This document shows, one piece after another, positions 11,534-20,123 of a stretch of DNA of 64,000 bases (positions are counted from its first letter, which is position 1; each line of letters begins with the position of its first letter). The stretch is from the NCBI RefSeq assembly GCF_002532075.1, contig NZ_LYXE01000063.1:310001-374000 (forward strand), given 5' to 3'. The notes under the pieces are model-generated. The model searched no databases and was not told the DNA's origin. It was given only the letters and a program-made list of their open reading frames with translations. The translations under genes were made by a program, and so were the position numbers. Source of the stretch: Candidatus Chloroploca asiatica. GTDB taxonomy: Bacteria; Chloroflexota; Chloroflexia; Chloroflexales; Chloroflexaceae.

Positions 11534-13015
11534 ATGTTCAAACGAGTATTGATCGCCAACCGAGGCGAAATTGCCGTACGCATGGTGCGCGCCTGTCGCG
11601 ACCTGGGCCTAGCGGCGATCGCAGTCTATGAGCCTGGCGATGAAGGGGCGCTGCATGTGCGCCTGGCCGATGAGGCGTATCCTATTACGTCACCCCTCGG
11701 CTACCGTGACCCTGAAGCAATGCTCGCGGTGGCGCGGGCAAGCAAGGTTGACGCGGTACATCCGGGGTATGGGCTTATTTCCGAGCATCCAGGGTTTGCG
11801 CAGGCATGTGAAGCGGCTGGGATCGCCGTGGTCGGGCCAGGGAGCAGCGTACTGGCTACCGTGCGTGATAAGGTTGGGGCAGTGGCCCTCGCCAGAGCCG
11901 CCGGTATTCCCACAACCCGACCGTCAAGCCGGAGCTTTATGCCTGACGAGACCGCAGCGCTGTTGAACGAGGCCGATTTGATTGGATATCCCCTGGTCGT
12001 CAAGGCATGTGCCGGCGGACGGGGGCGAGGTACCTCGGTGGCGCGCGGCCCGGATGATCTGCTCGACGTGGTGCGGCGTTCATCAGCGGCGGCGCAGGCG
12101 GTCTACCTCGATCCGCAGGTTTACCTCGAAGAGGCGGTGCTGCCTTCACGCTATATCGAGGTGCCGATGCTGGGCGATCATCACGGCAACCTGATCCATC
12201 TGGGTGAACGTGACGGCTCGATCCAGCGCAATACGCGCAAAGTCATCGAGGAGACCCCAGCGCCAAACCTGAGTCAGGCGCAACGCGAAGCGATCTGGGC
12301 AACGGCACTCCAGGTAGCACGGCTCTTTTCGTGTCGCAGTGCATGTACGATCGAGTTTGTGCTTGACGGCGAAGGCCGCCACTTCTTCACCGAGGTCAAG
12401 CCGCGCCTCCAGGTCGAACACCTGGTCAGCGAAATGGTCACGCGCATTGATGTGGTGCGTGAACAGTTGCGCATTGCGGCAGGGCTACCGCTCGAATTTA
12501 CGCAAGAAGAGATCCATCTGCGTGGGCATGCGATCTTCTGCCGCATCAACGCCGAAGATCCGTGGCGTGGCTATCTCCCAAGCCCGGGGCATATCACTAG
12601 TTTTCGTGTCCCAGGCGGCCCAAATGTCCGGGTCGACACCTATGCCTATGCGGGGGCCGAAGTCCCTGTGCGCTACGATTCACTGCTGGCCAAACTGGTT
12701 GTGTGGGGGCCAACCCGCGAGGAGTGTCTGAACCGGGTGCATCGGGCACTGCAAGAATTTCAGATTACCGGTATCCAGACAAACCTCGCGCTGCTACGGC
12801 TCATCCTGAATGATCACGCCTTCATCGCGGGAACCTATACAACCGAATTTAGCCGACGCCGTTTGATGGAGATGCCACCGGTCAGCGATGACACGAGCGA
12901 TCTGGCCGCGATTGTGGCGCTCGCCTATCTACGGCGCACCCAGGCGGCGCATCCGGCGATCCCCGAAGCCTTCACGAGTGGCTGGCACCGTGATAGTCGG
13001 CGTTTGCCACAGTGA
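11534..13015 (+). CDS. Divergent biotin carboxylase homologue of the acyl-CoA carboxylase
   Basis: The 493-residue protein has the AccC fold from end to end: FKRVLIANRGEIAVR, HPGYGLISEHP, a GERD motif, QVEHLVSEM and CRINAEDP. Several positions strictly kept in active biotin carboxylases differ from E. coli AccC as I recall it. The Gly-rich ATP loop reads AGGRGRGT instead of GGGGGRGM (Arg codon 12020-12022). His209 is Tyr (RYIEVP), and His236 in QRRHQK becomes Thr (QRNTRK). The metal-binding EMNTR reads EVKPR, so Asn290 is Lys (12398-12400). Arg292, Arg338, Lys159 and Lys238 equivalents remain. Start 11534 has AAGG upstream; an in-frame ATG at 11516 is possible. It lies between carboxyltransferase and carrier genes. 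It may be slow, regulatory or dead. Confidence 0.85.
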   Translation: MFKRVLIANRGEIAVRMVRACRDLGLAAIAVYEPGDEGALHVRLADEAYPITSPLGYRDPEAMLAVARASKVDAVHPGYGLISEHPGFAQACEAAGIAVVGPGSSVLATVRDKVGAVALARAAGIPTTRPSSRSFMPDETAALLNEADLIGYPLVVKACAGGRGRGTSVARGPDDLLDVVRRSSAAAQAVYLDPQVYLEEAVLPSRYIEVPMLGDHHGNLIHLGERDGSIQRNTRKVIEETPAPNLSQAQREAIWATALQVARLFSCRSACTIEFVLDGEGRHFFTEVKPRLQVEHLVSEMVTRIDVVREQLRIAAGLPLEFTQEEIHLRGHAIFCRINAEDPWRGYLPSPGHITSFRVPGGPNVRVDTYAYAGAEVPVRYDSLLAKLVVWGPTREECLNRVHRALQEFQITGIQTNLALLRLILNDHAFIAGTYTTEFSRRRLMEMPPVSDDTSDLAAIVALAYLRRTQAAHPAIPEAFTSGWHRDSRRLPQ

Positions 13016-13027
13016 CGAGGAGGAACT

Positions 13028-13522
13028 ATGCGTCGTTTCATGGTCACAATTGATGAGATCGAGTTTGAAGTTGAAGTCATGGGGAGCACCCAAGCAGAAG
13101 GGTGGATCGAAGTGCAAGTGAATGGCGAACCAATGCGCGTGCTGCTCCCCTGGTCAACAACCGCTGACCAGAGCGCATGGGCAATGGTCAACCATCGACC
13201 GCACGAGATCCAGCTTGATCACGATCTGCACTGGCTCCAGACATCGCGTGGACGGCACAGTGTGCAGATCCGTGACCGTGACACGGCGCTTGCCCGGCCA
13301 CGGAGTGGCGACGGGCGGATCAAAGCCCCCATCCCCGGCCTGATCGCCCGCATCCTGGTTGAACCAGGCCAGCATGTCGAAATAGGTCAACCTGTGCTGG
13401 TACTGGAAGCAATGAAGATGCAGAACGAGATCACGGCCCCCCGCAGCGGAACGATCAGCATGCTCAACATCCAGCCCGGTCAGAGCGTCAAACTGCACGA
13501 ACTGCTAATCGAGATCAGCTGA
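13028..13522 (+). CDS. Biotinyl carrier domain protein (BCCP-like) of the carboxylase
   Basis: This 164-residue protein ends in a biotinyl/lipoyl domain with the biotin-acceptor motif EAMKM (VLVLEAMKMQNEITAP) at about residue 128. It is preceded by KAPIPGLIARILVEPGQ and followed by SGTISMLNIQPGQ, the symmetric halves of the hammerhead fold. The N-terminal half (about residues 1-90) is a beta-rich region like the BT domain that docks carrier to carboxyltransferase in related enzymes. A very strong ribosome site (GAGGAGG) precedes the ATG, 12 nt after the biotin carboxylase stop. It is the mobile arm between the two preceding subunits. It is the last gene before the insertion element at 13550. 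Confidence 0.9.
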   Translation: MRRFMVTIDEIEFEVEVMGSTQAEGWIEVQVNGEPMRVLLPWSTTADQSAWAMVNHRPHEIQLDHDLHWLQTSRGRHSVQIRDRDTALARPRSGDGRIKAPIPGLIARILVEPGQHVEIGQPVLVLEAMKMQNEITAPRSGTISMLNIQPGQSVKLHELLIEIS

Positions 13523-13549
13523 GAGCGCGTCATACCGATAGGGCAACTA

Positions 13550-15074
13550 ATGGTCTGAGGGAGGGCTTGCCCTATAGGCGCGAACTTACCGTGATGATAC
13601 GACACGATTCCGCATTAGGACGCCTCATGGCTGACATGCATACCGGGAAACGACGCCAACCACGTGCGGATCTGCGTTTCCTGCTGGATACGCTCGCGCG
13701 GACTATTGCAGAGGAAGCGGATCAGCCGGGGCAAGCATGCCCGCACGCGCTCACGGGTCCAGGTTCCCAGGACTTCTTGACGCATCAATTCCAGGCTCAA
13801 TTGGCAGACCCGCCAACTACTGACGGGCCATTGGCCATCGCCCGCCAGCGCCTCACGCAAGCTTGCGGCCAACCGTTCTTGCAGCACCCATGCGATCAAG
13901 AGCGCGCGCACGGTCGCTTCGGCCATGTCCCGTCGCTTGCAGCGCAGGGGGCGCACCCGCAGCAATTGCTTCAGCCGCTTAAACACCAGTTCCACTTGCC
14001 ACCGGGCGCGATACAAGCGGGTGACGGCCTCGGCGGGCCATGCCTGTGCCTCCAAGGTCGTCAGCAACAGCAGCCATCCCGCCAACAGCTTGGTACTCGC
14101 CGCGGGCGTGCGCTTGCGGCCCTTGGCCCGCCGCTCCTTCTGCTTCTGAGCGCGTTTCGCCGCCTCGGGGGGCAGCGGTGCGGCGACTACCCGCACCGCA
14201 ATGCGTTCGCCATTGACCCGCACCCACCCCTCCCAGGTGCGGGTCGCCGGACCGGGGGTGCGCAACCAGGCGATGGCGTCCCACGGCATGCCGGCATCAT
14301 CTTCCAACGGGCAGGTACGGGGATGAAAGCGCAACACCCCATCGGCCTTCGCCGCATGCAGCAGGTTGATGCTCCGCCGATAGCCGTAGCCGCTATCGGC
14401 CACGATGATGTCGCCCTCAGCCAAGACGAAGTGGCCCAAATGTTCGCCCTGGGAGCGATCGGTCACCACGACACTGCCCAATTGACCGGCCGTGAAGTCA
14501 TACTCCCAATGGACGCGCCAGGCATCGCCGCGCCCACCAACCTCACCCAAGCGGGTGGCATCAATGAGGCGCACGCGGCGTGTGGTCGGCAGAGGCTGCA
14601 CCGGGCTGACCATCAGCAACGCACTGAGCAGCCAGTCCAGCCACACGGAACTGCGGGCCATGCGTTTGCGCCACGCCGCTTCGGACATGTCCGCCACGTC
14701 GCTCAAGACCCCCCACGTGCCCAGGGCGCGTACCGAGTAGTCGCTGAGCGCCATCACCAGCAAGGCGCGCAAGAGGTGCAGCGCCGACGGGAGGCAGCGG
14801 GCCCGCACAAAGGCCTTGAGCGTGCGGGCCTGCGCCGACAGTTCGGCGGGCAACTGAGGCACGATTTCCTGCGCCCACGCGTCATCCGTGATGGCGGGCA
14901 GTTGTGCGGAAGGCGTAGTCGCGGTATCCTGGGAACGAACCGACATAGGGAACCTCCTGGGTAGGGTGGTTATGTTGATACCTACCATAACAGAAAGTTT
15001 CCCGTGTCGGTTTGCTCATTTGTTCGATTTCAGCTTAAGTTCGCGCTTATAGGGCTTGCCCTCCCTCAGACCAT
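13550..15074 (-). mobile_element. IS4-like insertion sequence with 39-bp imperfect terminal inverted repeats
   Basis: A transposase gene is flanked by inverted repeats at 13550-13588 and 15036-15074 that match at 36 of 39 positions. Each end contains the near-palindrome AGGGCTTGCCCT. No clear target-site duplication is visible in the flanks, so the insertion may be old or the outer edge slightly mis-set. The element lies between the biotinyl carrier gene and proC. It ends 2 nt from the proC stop codon, so it may have altered transcription run-off from both neighbours. Confidence 0.8.
13615..14946 (-). CDS. IS4-family DDE transposase
   Basis: The protein of 443 residues has the IS4/Tn5-type DDE layout: first Asp in RLIDATR, second Asp in IIVADSGYGYR, and the YREK-like signature with the Glu in RARWQVELVFKRLKQLL, separated by a beta-rich insertion. 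It cuts and joins the ends of its element. The ATG at 14946 is chosen because a strong AGGAGG site lies 6 nt upstream, whereas the frame extends further without support. No frameshift or stop interrupts it, so it may still be active. The long open frame on the opposite strand of this gene is a coding shadow. Confidence 0.9.
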   Translation of the reverse strand: MSVRSQDTATTPSAQLPAITDDAWAQEIVPQLPAELSAQARTLKAFVRARCLPSALHLLRALLVMALSDYSVRALGTWGVLSDVADMSEAAWRKRMARSSVWLDWLLSALLMVSPVQPLPTTRRVRLIDATRLGEVGGRGDAWRVHWEYDFTAGQLGSVVVTDRSQGEHLGHFVLAEGDIIVADSGYGYRRSINLLHAAKADGVLRFHPRTCPLEDDAGMPWDAIAWLRTPGPATRTWEGWVRVNGERIAVRVVAAPLPPEAAKRAQKQKERRAKGRKRTPAASTKLLAGWLLLLTTLEAQAWPAEAVTRLYRARWQVELVFKRLKQLLRVRPLRCKRRDMAEATVRALLIAWVLQERLAASLREALAGDGQWPVSSWRVCQLSLELMRQEVLGTWTRERVRACLPRLIRFLCNSPRERIQQETQIRTWLASFPGMHVSHEAS

Positions 15075-15076
15075 CA

Positions 15077-15892
15077 CTACCGTTTTCCAAGCTCGACCGA
15101 GCGACGGTAGGCCGCCCAGATCGCATCAGACAGCACGGTACGCATCCCACCGCGTTCGAGTTCAGAAATGGCGGCGGCACTTGTCCCACCTGGCGACGTC
15201 ACCGCATTGCGTAGTTGCGCCGGGTGCAACCCACTCTGCTGCGCATAACGCACCGAGCCGAGCATCGTCTGTTGCACCAGTTCTTCGGCAATGCGCCGTG
15301 ACAACCCGAGGTGAACCCCGGCATCAACCATCGCCTCCATCATCAAGAAGAAGTAGGCTGGCCCGGTACCATTGATCGCCGTCGCCATATCCAGGTACAC
15401 CTCGGTATCGACAAACAACGCATGACCCAGCGCCCCGAGCACGGTCTCGGCCCACTCACGCTGCTGAAGGCTCACCTCGTGGGCTGCCGTCCAGACCGTC
15501 ATGCCCTCACCGATCACTGCGGGAGTATTGGGCATACTGCGCACCACCGCCGGATGGTCAAGCGCCTCGGCAATACTCTGGATGGTCGCCCCGGCCACGA
15601 CCGAAATGGCCAGATCATCGTCGCGTAACGTATGTTGCAGCGGCGGCAACACGCGCTGAAGTTGCTGGGGTTTGACCGCAAGAATCACAATGCGGCCCCA
15701 GCGTGCCGCCACGGCATTATCAGGGCTGGTATGCACCCCATAGGTAGCGGCCAATTCACGGCGTCGCTCTTCCCGCGGATGGCTGACCAGAATCTGGTCG
15801 GGGGTGACCAGTTCCTTGCGCAGCAGACCACCAATAACGGCCTCGCCCATCGCACCAGGCCCGATCACAGCAATTGGAAGGTGATGAAGCAT
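15077..15892 (-). CDS. proC: Pyrroline-5-carboxylate reductase
   Basis: This cytosolic enzyme reduces delta-1-pyrroline-5-carboxylate to L-proline with NAD(P)H, the last step of proline synthesis. The 271-residue length is normal for ProC. Visible features are the N-terminal nucleotide-binding VIGPGAMGEAVIGGL, AVKPQQ, the RSMPNTPA motif, and the C-terminal NAVTSPGGTSAAAISELE signature with NGTGPAYFF ahead of it. The start at 15892 (MLHHLPIAVIG) directly precedes the Rossmann strand and has a purine-rich GGAGAG upstream. The reading frame extends upstream to about 16078 but that part has no family similarity. It faces away from the SDR gene at 16188. Confidence 0.95.
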   Translation of the reverse strand: MLHHLPIAVIGPGAMGEAVIGGLLRKELVTPDQILVSHPREERRRELAATYGVHTSPDNAVAARWGRIVILAVKPQQLQRVLPPLQHTLRDDDLAISVVAGATIQSIAEALDHPAVVRSMPNTPAVIGEGMTVWTAAHEVSLQQREWAETVLGALGHALFVDTEVYLDMATAINGTGPAYFFLMMEAMVDAGVHLGLSRRIAEELVQQTMLGSVRYAQQSGLHPAQLRNAVTSPGGTSAAAISELERGGMRTVLSDAIWAAYRRSVELGKR

Positions 15893-16187
15893 CTTTTCTC
15901 TCCACTGGGCCTGTGGCCCCCGAACCTCACCCAGGAGCGCGGGCGGCCCGCCCGCTTTGGCCCTAGAAGCAATCCTTTTTTGACGCAAAGGCGCAAAGCT
16001 GCGCCTTTGGATCACACCAGCGAGAAGTCTACCGCAGATTACGTGCAATGGCAACTGGTGCAGTGCAACACAGCACAACCAGTGAGACTATGTTATTATC
16101 TATAAGCAACGATGTCTGTTCATATGTACAGCAAACAGCCAGCTTGCAGGGGATGTGCGGACACCCGGTTGGCTGCGGAGAAAAAGC

Positions 16188-16949
16188 ATGACACAGCGCT
16201 TTCAAGACAAAGTCGCCATTGTAACGGGCGCATCATCGGGGATCGGGCGAGCAACGGCAGTCGGTCTGGCCCGCGAGGGAGCGAAGGTGACAATCTGTGC
16301 CGATCGCAATGTTGAGGGGCTAGAGGAGACACGTCAAGAGCTTGAGGCCCTCGGGGCCGAGTGTCTGGCCTTACAGGTTGATGTACGGAGCCAGGCAGCC
16401 GTCGAGAGTTGCGTGCAACAGACCCGCGAGCGCTTTGGCACGATTGATATTCTCGTCAATAATGCCGGTACCGGGCAATTCAGCCCGTTTCCGATGATGT
16501 CAAATGATGAGTATGACCGCGTGATGGATATCAACCTGCGTGGCACGTTCTACTTCTGCCGTGCAGTGCTGCCGATTATGCTCGAGCACGACTATGGCAA
16601 AATTGTCAATGTCACGTCGATTATGGGCGAGATTGCCGCCATGGGGCAGAGCATCTACAATGCAAGCAAGGGAGCAGCCAAGTTGATGACCCAGGGCATT
16701 GCGGTTGATGTGGCAGGGCGCAATATTAATGTCAATGCGGTCGCACCAGGCATGGTGGTCACCAATATGACCCAGCGCATGTTTGGCGACAAAGAACGCG
16801 AGCGCTATTTTGTCGAACGCATTCCGAAGCGCCGCATTGGGCAACCCGAAGATATTGCTGGGCCAATCCTCTTCCTTTGCAGCGACGAAGCAAGCTACAT
16901 CCACGGCACCACCCTGGTGGTTGATGGCGGGATGCTCTGCACCCGTTGA
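16188..16949 (+). CDS. SDR-family NAD(P)-dependent oxidoreductase (FabG-like)
   Basis: This 253-residue classical short-chain dehydrogenase has cofactor loop TGASSGIG, NNAG, the catalytic Ser in NVTSIMG, Tyr-Lys in YNASKGAAK, and the C-terminal GTTLVVDGG seen in FabG and sugar dehydrogenases. Its substrate cannot be assigned; 3-oxoacyl-ACP reductase and glucose/ribitol-type dehydrogenases share this pattern. The ATG at 16188 has GCGGAG upstream and places the Rossmann motif at the usual distance. It appears monocistronic: divergent from proC and closed by a strong terminator at 16974. Confidence 0.9.
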   Translation: MTQRFQDKVAIVTGASSGIGRATAVGLAREGAKVTICADRNVEGLEETRQELEALGAECLALQVDVRSQAAVESCVQQTRERFGTIDILVNNAGTGQFSPFPMMSNDEYDRVMDINLRGTFYFCRAVLPIMLEHDYGKIVNVTSIMGEIAAMGQSIYNASKGAAKLMTQGIAVDVAGRNINVNAVAPGMVVTNMTQRMFGDKERERYFVERIPKRRIGQPEDIAGPILFLCSDEASYIHGTTLVVDGGMLCTR

Positions 16950-16973
16950 ACCCCATCTTCAGTCACGCACCAG

Positions 16974-16997
16974 AAAGCCAGCATAGCTGGCTTTTTT
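16974..16997 (+). terminator. Intrinsic terminator after the SDR gene
   Basis: A perfect 9-bp stem (AAAGCCAGC with GCTGGCTTT) and 3-nt loop is followed by continuing T residues. It lies 25 nt after the SDR stop and is surrounded by an outer GCACC/GGTGC pairing. Confidence 0.85.
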
Positions 16998-17078
16998 GGT
17001 GCGTGAACCCAAGCTTGCGGTGGATCGTCAATGGTAAAATAGCATGATCATGAAGAGACAAGCATAGAAAGAACGATC

Positions 17079-17732
17079 ATGGCAAACTTCCTACGACGGC
17101 TCACGCTTGCAGCGGCGCTCCTTGTGATGCTGCTGCTGACCGCATGCACGGTTGGGCAGAACGGGGCTCCCGCCCCACTTGAAGAGCCGACCGCGACCTT
17201 CTCTGAGCAAGCAAGCCTTGACGCAACGGCCGAAGCTGATCCGCTCTTCGTTGAGTTTGGCGAACTTGTCCCCTATGAGCATCCCTCGGGCGTCTTTTCA
17301 ATTGATGTGCCCGCAAATTGGGTCTTGATTGATCAGAGCAGGCCTGATGAGCTCTTTATGACCTGGACTGATACGACCCGCAAGGGTGGCGTGATTATTA
17401 ATCTCTTCGAGGACGAGACGGCCTATAACGAAGAGGAATTATTGAGTATTCTTGATGCATTTCTCAGTAATAATTTTAGTGGTCAGCCGGAATTTGAAGC
17501 TGACACGCCAGAAATGCAGAATGATGGAAGCATCTTGTTAGCATGGGCCTATGTTGCGACAGCGGCTTCGGGTGAGCAGTTTCTCTTGCTGGGCAATAGT
17601 TTCGTTGAGCAACGGGGCAATAAGATCTCGATTCTGACGACCCTGATCCCGGATGAGCGGTTTGATGAGTATGTCGAGGTGACGAATGTGATGATCAATA
17701 GCTATCGCATCAATCCTGAGGCGTCGTTGTGA
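17079..17732 (+). CDS. Putative lipoprotein of unknown function
   Basis: The 217-residue protein begins with a basic N-terminus, a hydrophobic stretch and a lipobox LLTAC, so Cys23 is the likely lipidated residue. An Ala/Pro/Glu-rich spacer follows, then a region from about residue 65 beginning EHPSGVFSIDVPANW. That stretch resembles the opening strand of PsbP/DUF1795-type folds (weak resemblance, inference). It should sit on the outer face of the membrane. It is flanked by a terminator upstream and two large hairpins downstream, so it is probably transcribed alone. No function can be assigned. Confidence 0.8.
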   Translation: MANFLRRLTLAAALLVMLLLTACTVGQNGAPAPLEEPTATFSEQASLDATAEADPLFVEFGELVPYEHPSGVFSIDVPANWVLIDQSRPDELFMTWTDTTRKGGVIINLFEDETAYNEEELLSILDAFLSNNFSGQPEFEADTPEMQNDGSILLAWAYVATAASGEQFLLLGNSFVEQRGNKISILTTLIPDERFDEYVEVTNVMINSYRINPEASL

Positions 17733-17819
17733 GCTTGCTGGGGGCCTGGTGGCCCCCAGCAAGCTCGCTTGTGCTGGTGACAACGGGCAGCTAAGCTGGC
17801 CGTTGTCACCAGCACAAGC
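17731..17819 (+). terminator. Two consecutive long hairpins between lipoprotein and aldehyde dehydrogenase genes
   Basis: Hairpin 1 has perfect 16-bp arms (17731-17746 and 17751-17766) and overlaps the last bases of the lipoprotein gene. Hairpin 2 has perfect 20-bp arms (17767-17786 and 17800-17819) with a 13-nt loop that can itself pair. Neither has a T-run, and hairpin 2 ends only 24 nt before the next ATG. Termination or attenuation of the downstream gene is likely. Confidence 0.7.
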
Positions 17820-17843
17820 AAGAATATACCATAAGGAAAAGTG

Positions 17844-19313
17844 ATGACAGATGCACGTATACTTGCCCAGACCATGCTTGGGAACGAACCATATGGGTTG
17901 TTGATTGGTGAAGGATGGCGTCCGGCTACCGGTGGTGGTCGGTTTACGGTGACGAATCCGGCGACGGGTGATCATCTCGCTGAGGTGGCTGATGCAGATG
18001 CATCTGATGTGCAGGCAGCGATTGATGCCGCAGCGACGGCCCTGCCAAGCTGGTCTATTGTGCCTGCACCGGCACGGGCGGCAATCCTCCGTCGGGCGGC
18101 GGGGCTGATGCTGGAAGAACAGGAACGTCTGGCAACCGTGATGACGCTTGAACAGGGCAAGCCGCTCGCCGAAGCCCGTGGCGAGATTGCCTATGCGGCG
18201 AGTTTTTTGACCTGGTTTGCTGGTGAAGCCGAGCGGATCTATGGCATGACGATCCCGGCGAGTATCGCGAACAAGCGCTTGCTTGTCTTGCGACAACCCG
18301 TTGGGGTCTGTGCAATGATTACACCCTGGAATTTCCCGAGTGCGATGATTACACGCAAGCTCGGGCCGGCCCTCGCTGCGGGATGCACAGCGGTGATCAA
18401 GCCAGCCGAGCAGACGCCGCTCTCGGCGCTTGAGTTGGGGCGAATCTTGCGCCAGGCCGGGTTGCCTGATGGGGTCTGCAATATCGTGACGTGCCAAGAT
18501 CCGATCCCCTTCAGCACGACGATTTTTGACGATGAGCGGGTGCGCAAGGTGAGTTTCACCGGCTCAACCGAGGTTGGCAAGCTGCTGATTCAGCAGTCAG
18601 CCGCCACCGTCAAACGCCTCTCACTGGAGCTTGGGGGCAATGCGCCGTTCATTGTTTTTGCCGATGCGGATCTTGATGCGGCGGTGAGCGGGGCGCTTGC
18701 GTCGAAGTTTCGCAATGCTGGTCAGACCTGTGTCTGTGCCAATCGGATCTTTGTGCAACGCTCGATCTATGAGGCGTTTGCCGAGCGCTTTACGGTCAGG
18801 GTGGCGGCGATGCAGGTCGGCAACGGGCTCGACCCGGCGACGGTGATTGGGCCGCTGATTGATCAGCAGGCGCGCACCAAAGTCGAACGCCACGTCGCCG
18901 ATGCGCTGGCTGGTGGCGCTTCGATCTTGACTGGCGGTAGCGCTGCTACGCCCGAGACGCAGTTCTGGACACCAACGGTACTGGCGCATGCGACCCCAAC
19001 CATGCTGGTGGCCCGCGAAGAGACCTTTGGCCCAGTAGCGCCACTGATCGGCTTCGATGACGAGGCCGAGGTGCTCGGGTATGCCAATGCAACACCCTTT
19101 GGCCTGGCAGCCTACTGCTACACCCGCGATCTCAGCCGAGCCTGGCGGATGGCCGAGGGGCTAGAGTATGGCATCGTCGGCATCAACGATGCCATCCCCT
19201 CGACCGCCCAAGCCCCTTTTGGCGGATTCAAGCAGAGCGGGCTTGGGCGCGAGGGCGGGCCGAGTGGGATTGACGAGTATCTCGAAGAGAAATATGTCTC
19301 GATGGTCTTATAG
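17844..19313 (+). CDS. gabD: Succinate-semialdehyde dehydrogenase-like aldehyde dehydrogenase
   Basis: This 489-residue ALDH-superfamily enzyme oxidises an aldehyde to an acid with NAD(P)+. The closest pattern is GabD: TPWNFPSAMITRKLGPALAAGC, the catalytic Glu in ELGGNAPFIVF, the catalytic Cys in NAGQTCVCANR, and EETFGPVAPL. Succinate semialdehyde is therefore the best guess; glutarate or other semialdehydes are possible. The ATG at 17844 (GTG at 17841 is adjacent) has AAGGAAAA upstream. Its stop overlaps the convergent lipoprotein gene by 6 nt. The hairpins just upstream suggest attenuation or isolation from the previous gene. Confidence 0.85.
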   Translation: MTDARILAQTMLGNEPYGLLIGEGWRPATGGGRFTVTNPATGDHLAEVADADASDVQAAIDAAATALPSWSIVPAPARAAILRRAAGLMLEEQERLATVMTLEQGKPLAEARGEIAYAASFLTWFAGEAERIYGMTIPASIANKRLLVLRQPVGVCAMITPWNFPSAMITRKLGPALAAGCTAVIKPAEQTPLSALELGRILRQAGLPDGVCNIVTCQDPIPFSTTIFDDERVRKVSFTGSTEVGKLLIQQSAATVKRLSLELGGNAPFIVFADADLDAAVSGALASKFRNAGQTCVCANRIFVQRSIYEAFAERFTVRVAAMQVGNGLDPATVIGPLIDQQARTKVERHVADALAGGASILTGGSAATPETQFWTPTVLAHATPTMLVAREETFGPVAPLIGFDDEAEVLGYANATPFGLAAYCYTRDLSRAWRMAEGLEYGIVGINDAIPSTAQAPFGGFKQSGLGREGGPSGIDEYLEEKYVSMVL

Positions 19314-20117
19314 ACGCCGCACTGCCTGGGCGTTGCGAAAGACAAGATTCGCCATCGGGATGTAGACCGGCCCGTCGGGGCCTTCGAGCAGCGCCAGGGG
19401 GCGTAGTTCCACACTACGCCCCTGATCGTCGGGCATATCGAGCGTCCAGTCAATCCGTATCTCGATGCGTGCGCCAGGTTCTAGGATCAGGCCTTCGCGG
19501 GGCACGGGCGTCGCCGTTCCATCAGCGGCAAGCTGTTTGAGATCCTCGGGGCCATAGCTCAAGGCTGGATTAGGCGGAATAATACCGCGAAACTGGTAGG
19601 TCGTCCGCGTCGGATTCACCAGGGTGGTCACAAGTGGCTGCGGCTCTTCAAAGACACCACGGGTCTGAAACACCGTGAAGAAGCCGGGGGTCTGACCTGT
19701 CAGAATGGCGACGCGCAACTCGCCGACAGGCACCTCGTAGCTACGGGTCGAGGTGCGGATCTGCATCCCGGTGAAGGTATGCTCACCAGGGGCAAGAGCG
19801 CGCACGTCGAGGGTGAGATTGCGGCGCGACCGCAACCCGCCGATCGCCTGAGAAAAGGTCTGAGCATTCACGATCTCAACCAACGGTGAAGCCGGAGTCA
19901 ACTCGACGGCCTCGACGGCATCGCGCTCGAAGGCATCGAGGCGCGAGAACTCGAGCAGCAGGTTCATACTAAAGACTTCATCGACCAGGGCGGCATAGGC
20001 CCCTTGATTAGCAATGGCACGTACCGGCGCGGGGGTAGGAGTCGGTTCGGCAGAGGCCCCTGGCGAACCACAGGCGACCAGCAAGAGCAGGCCCAGAACG
20101 AAGATCAGAGAGCGCAT
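19308..20117 (-). CDS. Putative lipoprotein, third gene of the rqcH operon
   Basis: The 269-residue protein has a classical lipoprotein signal with lipobox LLLVACGS (Cys16) and a short Pro/Thr linker (EPTPTPAP). A beta-rich domain with no motif I recognise follows. It starts 6 nt after the stop of the small membrane protein gene on the same strand, which itself overlaps rqcH, so the three look co-transcribed. The shared transcription does not by itself tie it to ribosome quality control. The 3' end overlaps the convergent aldehyde dehydrogenase gene. Confidence 0.8.
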   Translation of the reverse strand: MRSLIFVLGLLLLVACGSPGASAEPTPTPAPVRAIANQGAYAALVDEVFSMNLLLEFSRLDAFERDAVEAVELTPASPLVEIVNAQTFSQAIGGLRSRRNLTLDVRALAPGEHTFTGMQIRTSTRSYEVPVGELRVAILTGQTPGFFTVFQTRGVFEEPQPLVTTLVNPTRTTYQFRGIIPPNPALSYGPEDLKQLAADGTATPVPREGLILEPGARIEIRIDWTLDMPDDQGRSVELRPLALLEGPDGPVYIPMANLVFRNAQAVRRL

Positions 20118-20123
20118 ACAACC

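Noticed and set aside
13567-14964. Open frame of about 465 codons on the + strand over the IS4-like element.
   Set aside because: It runs opposite to a clear DDE transposase with a strong ribosome site and shows no recognisable protein.
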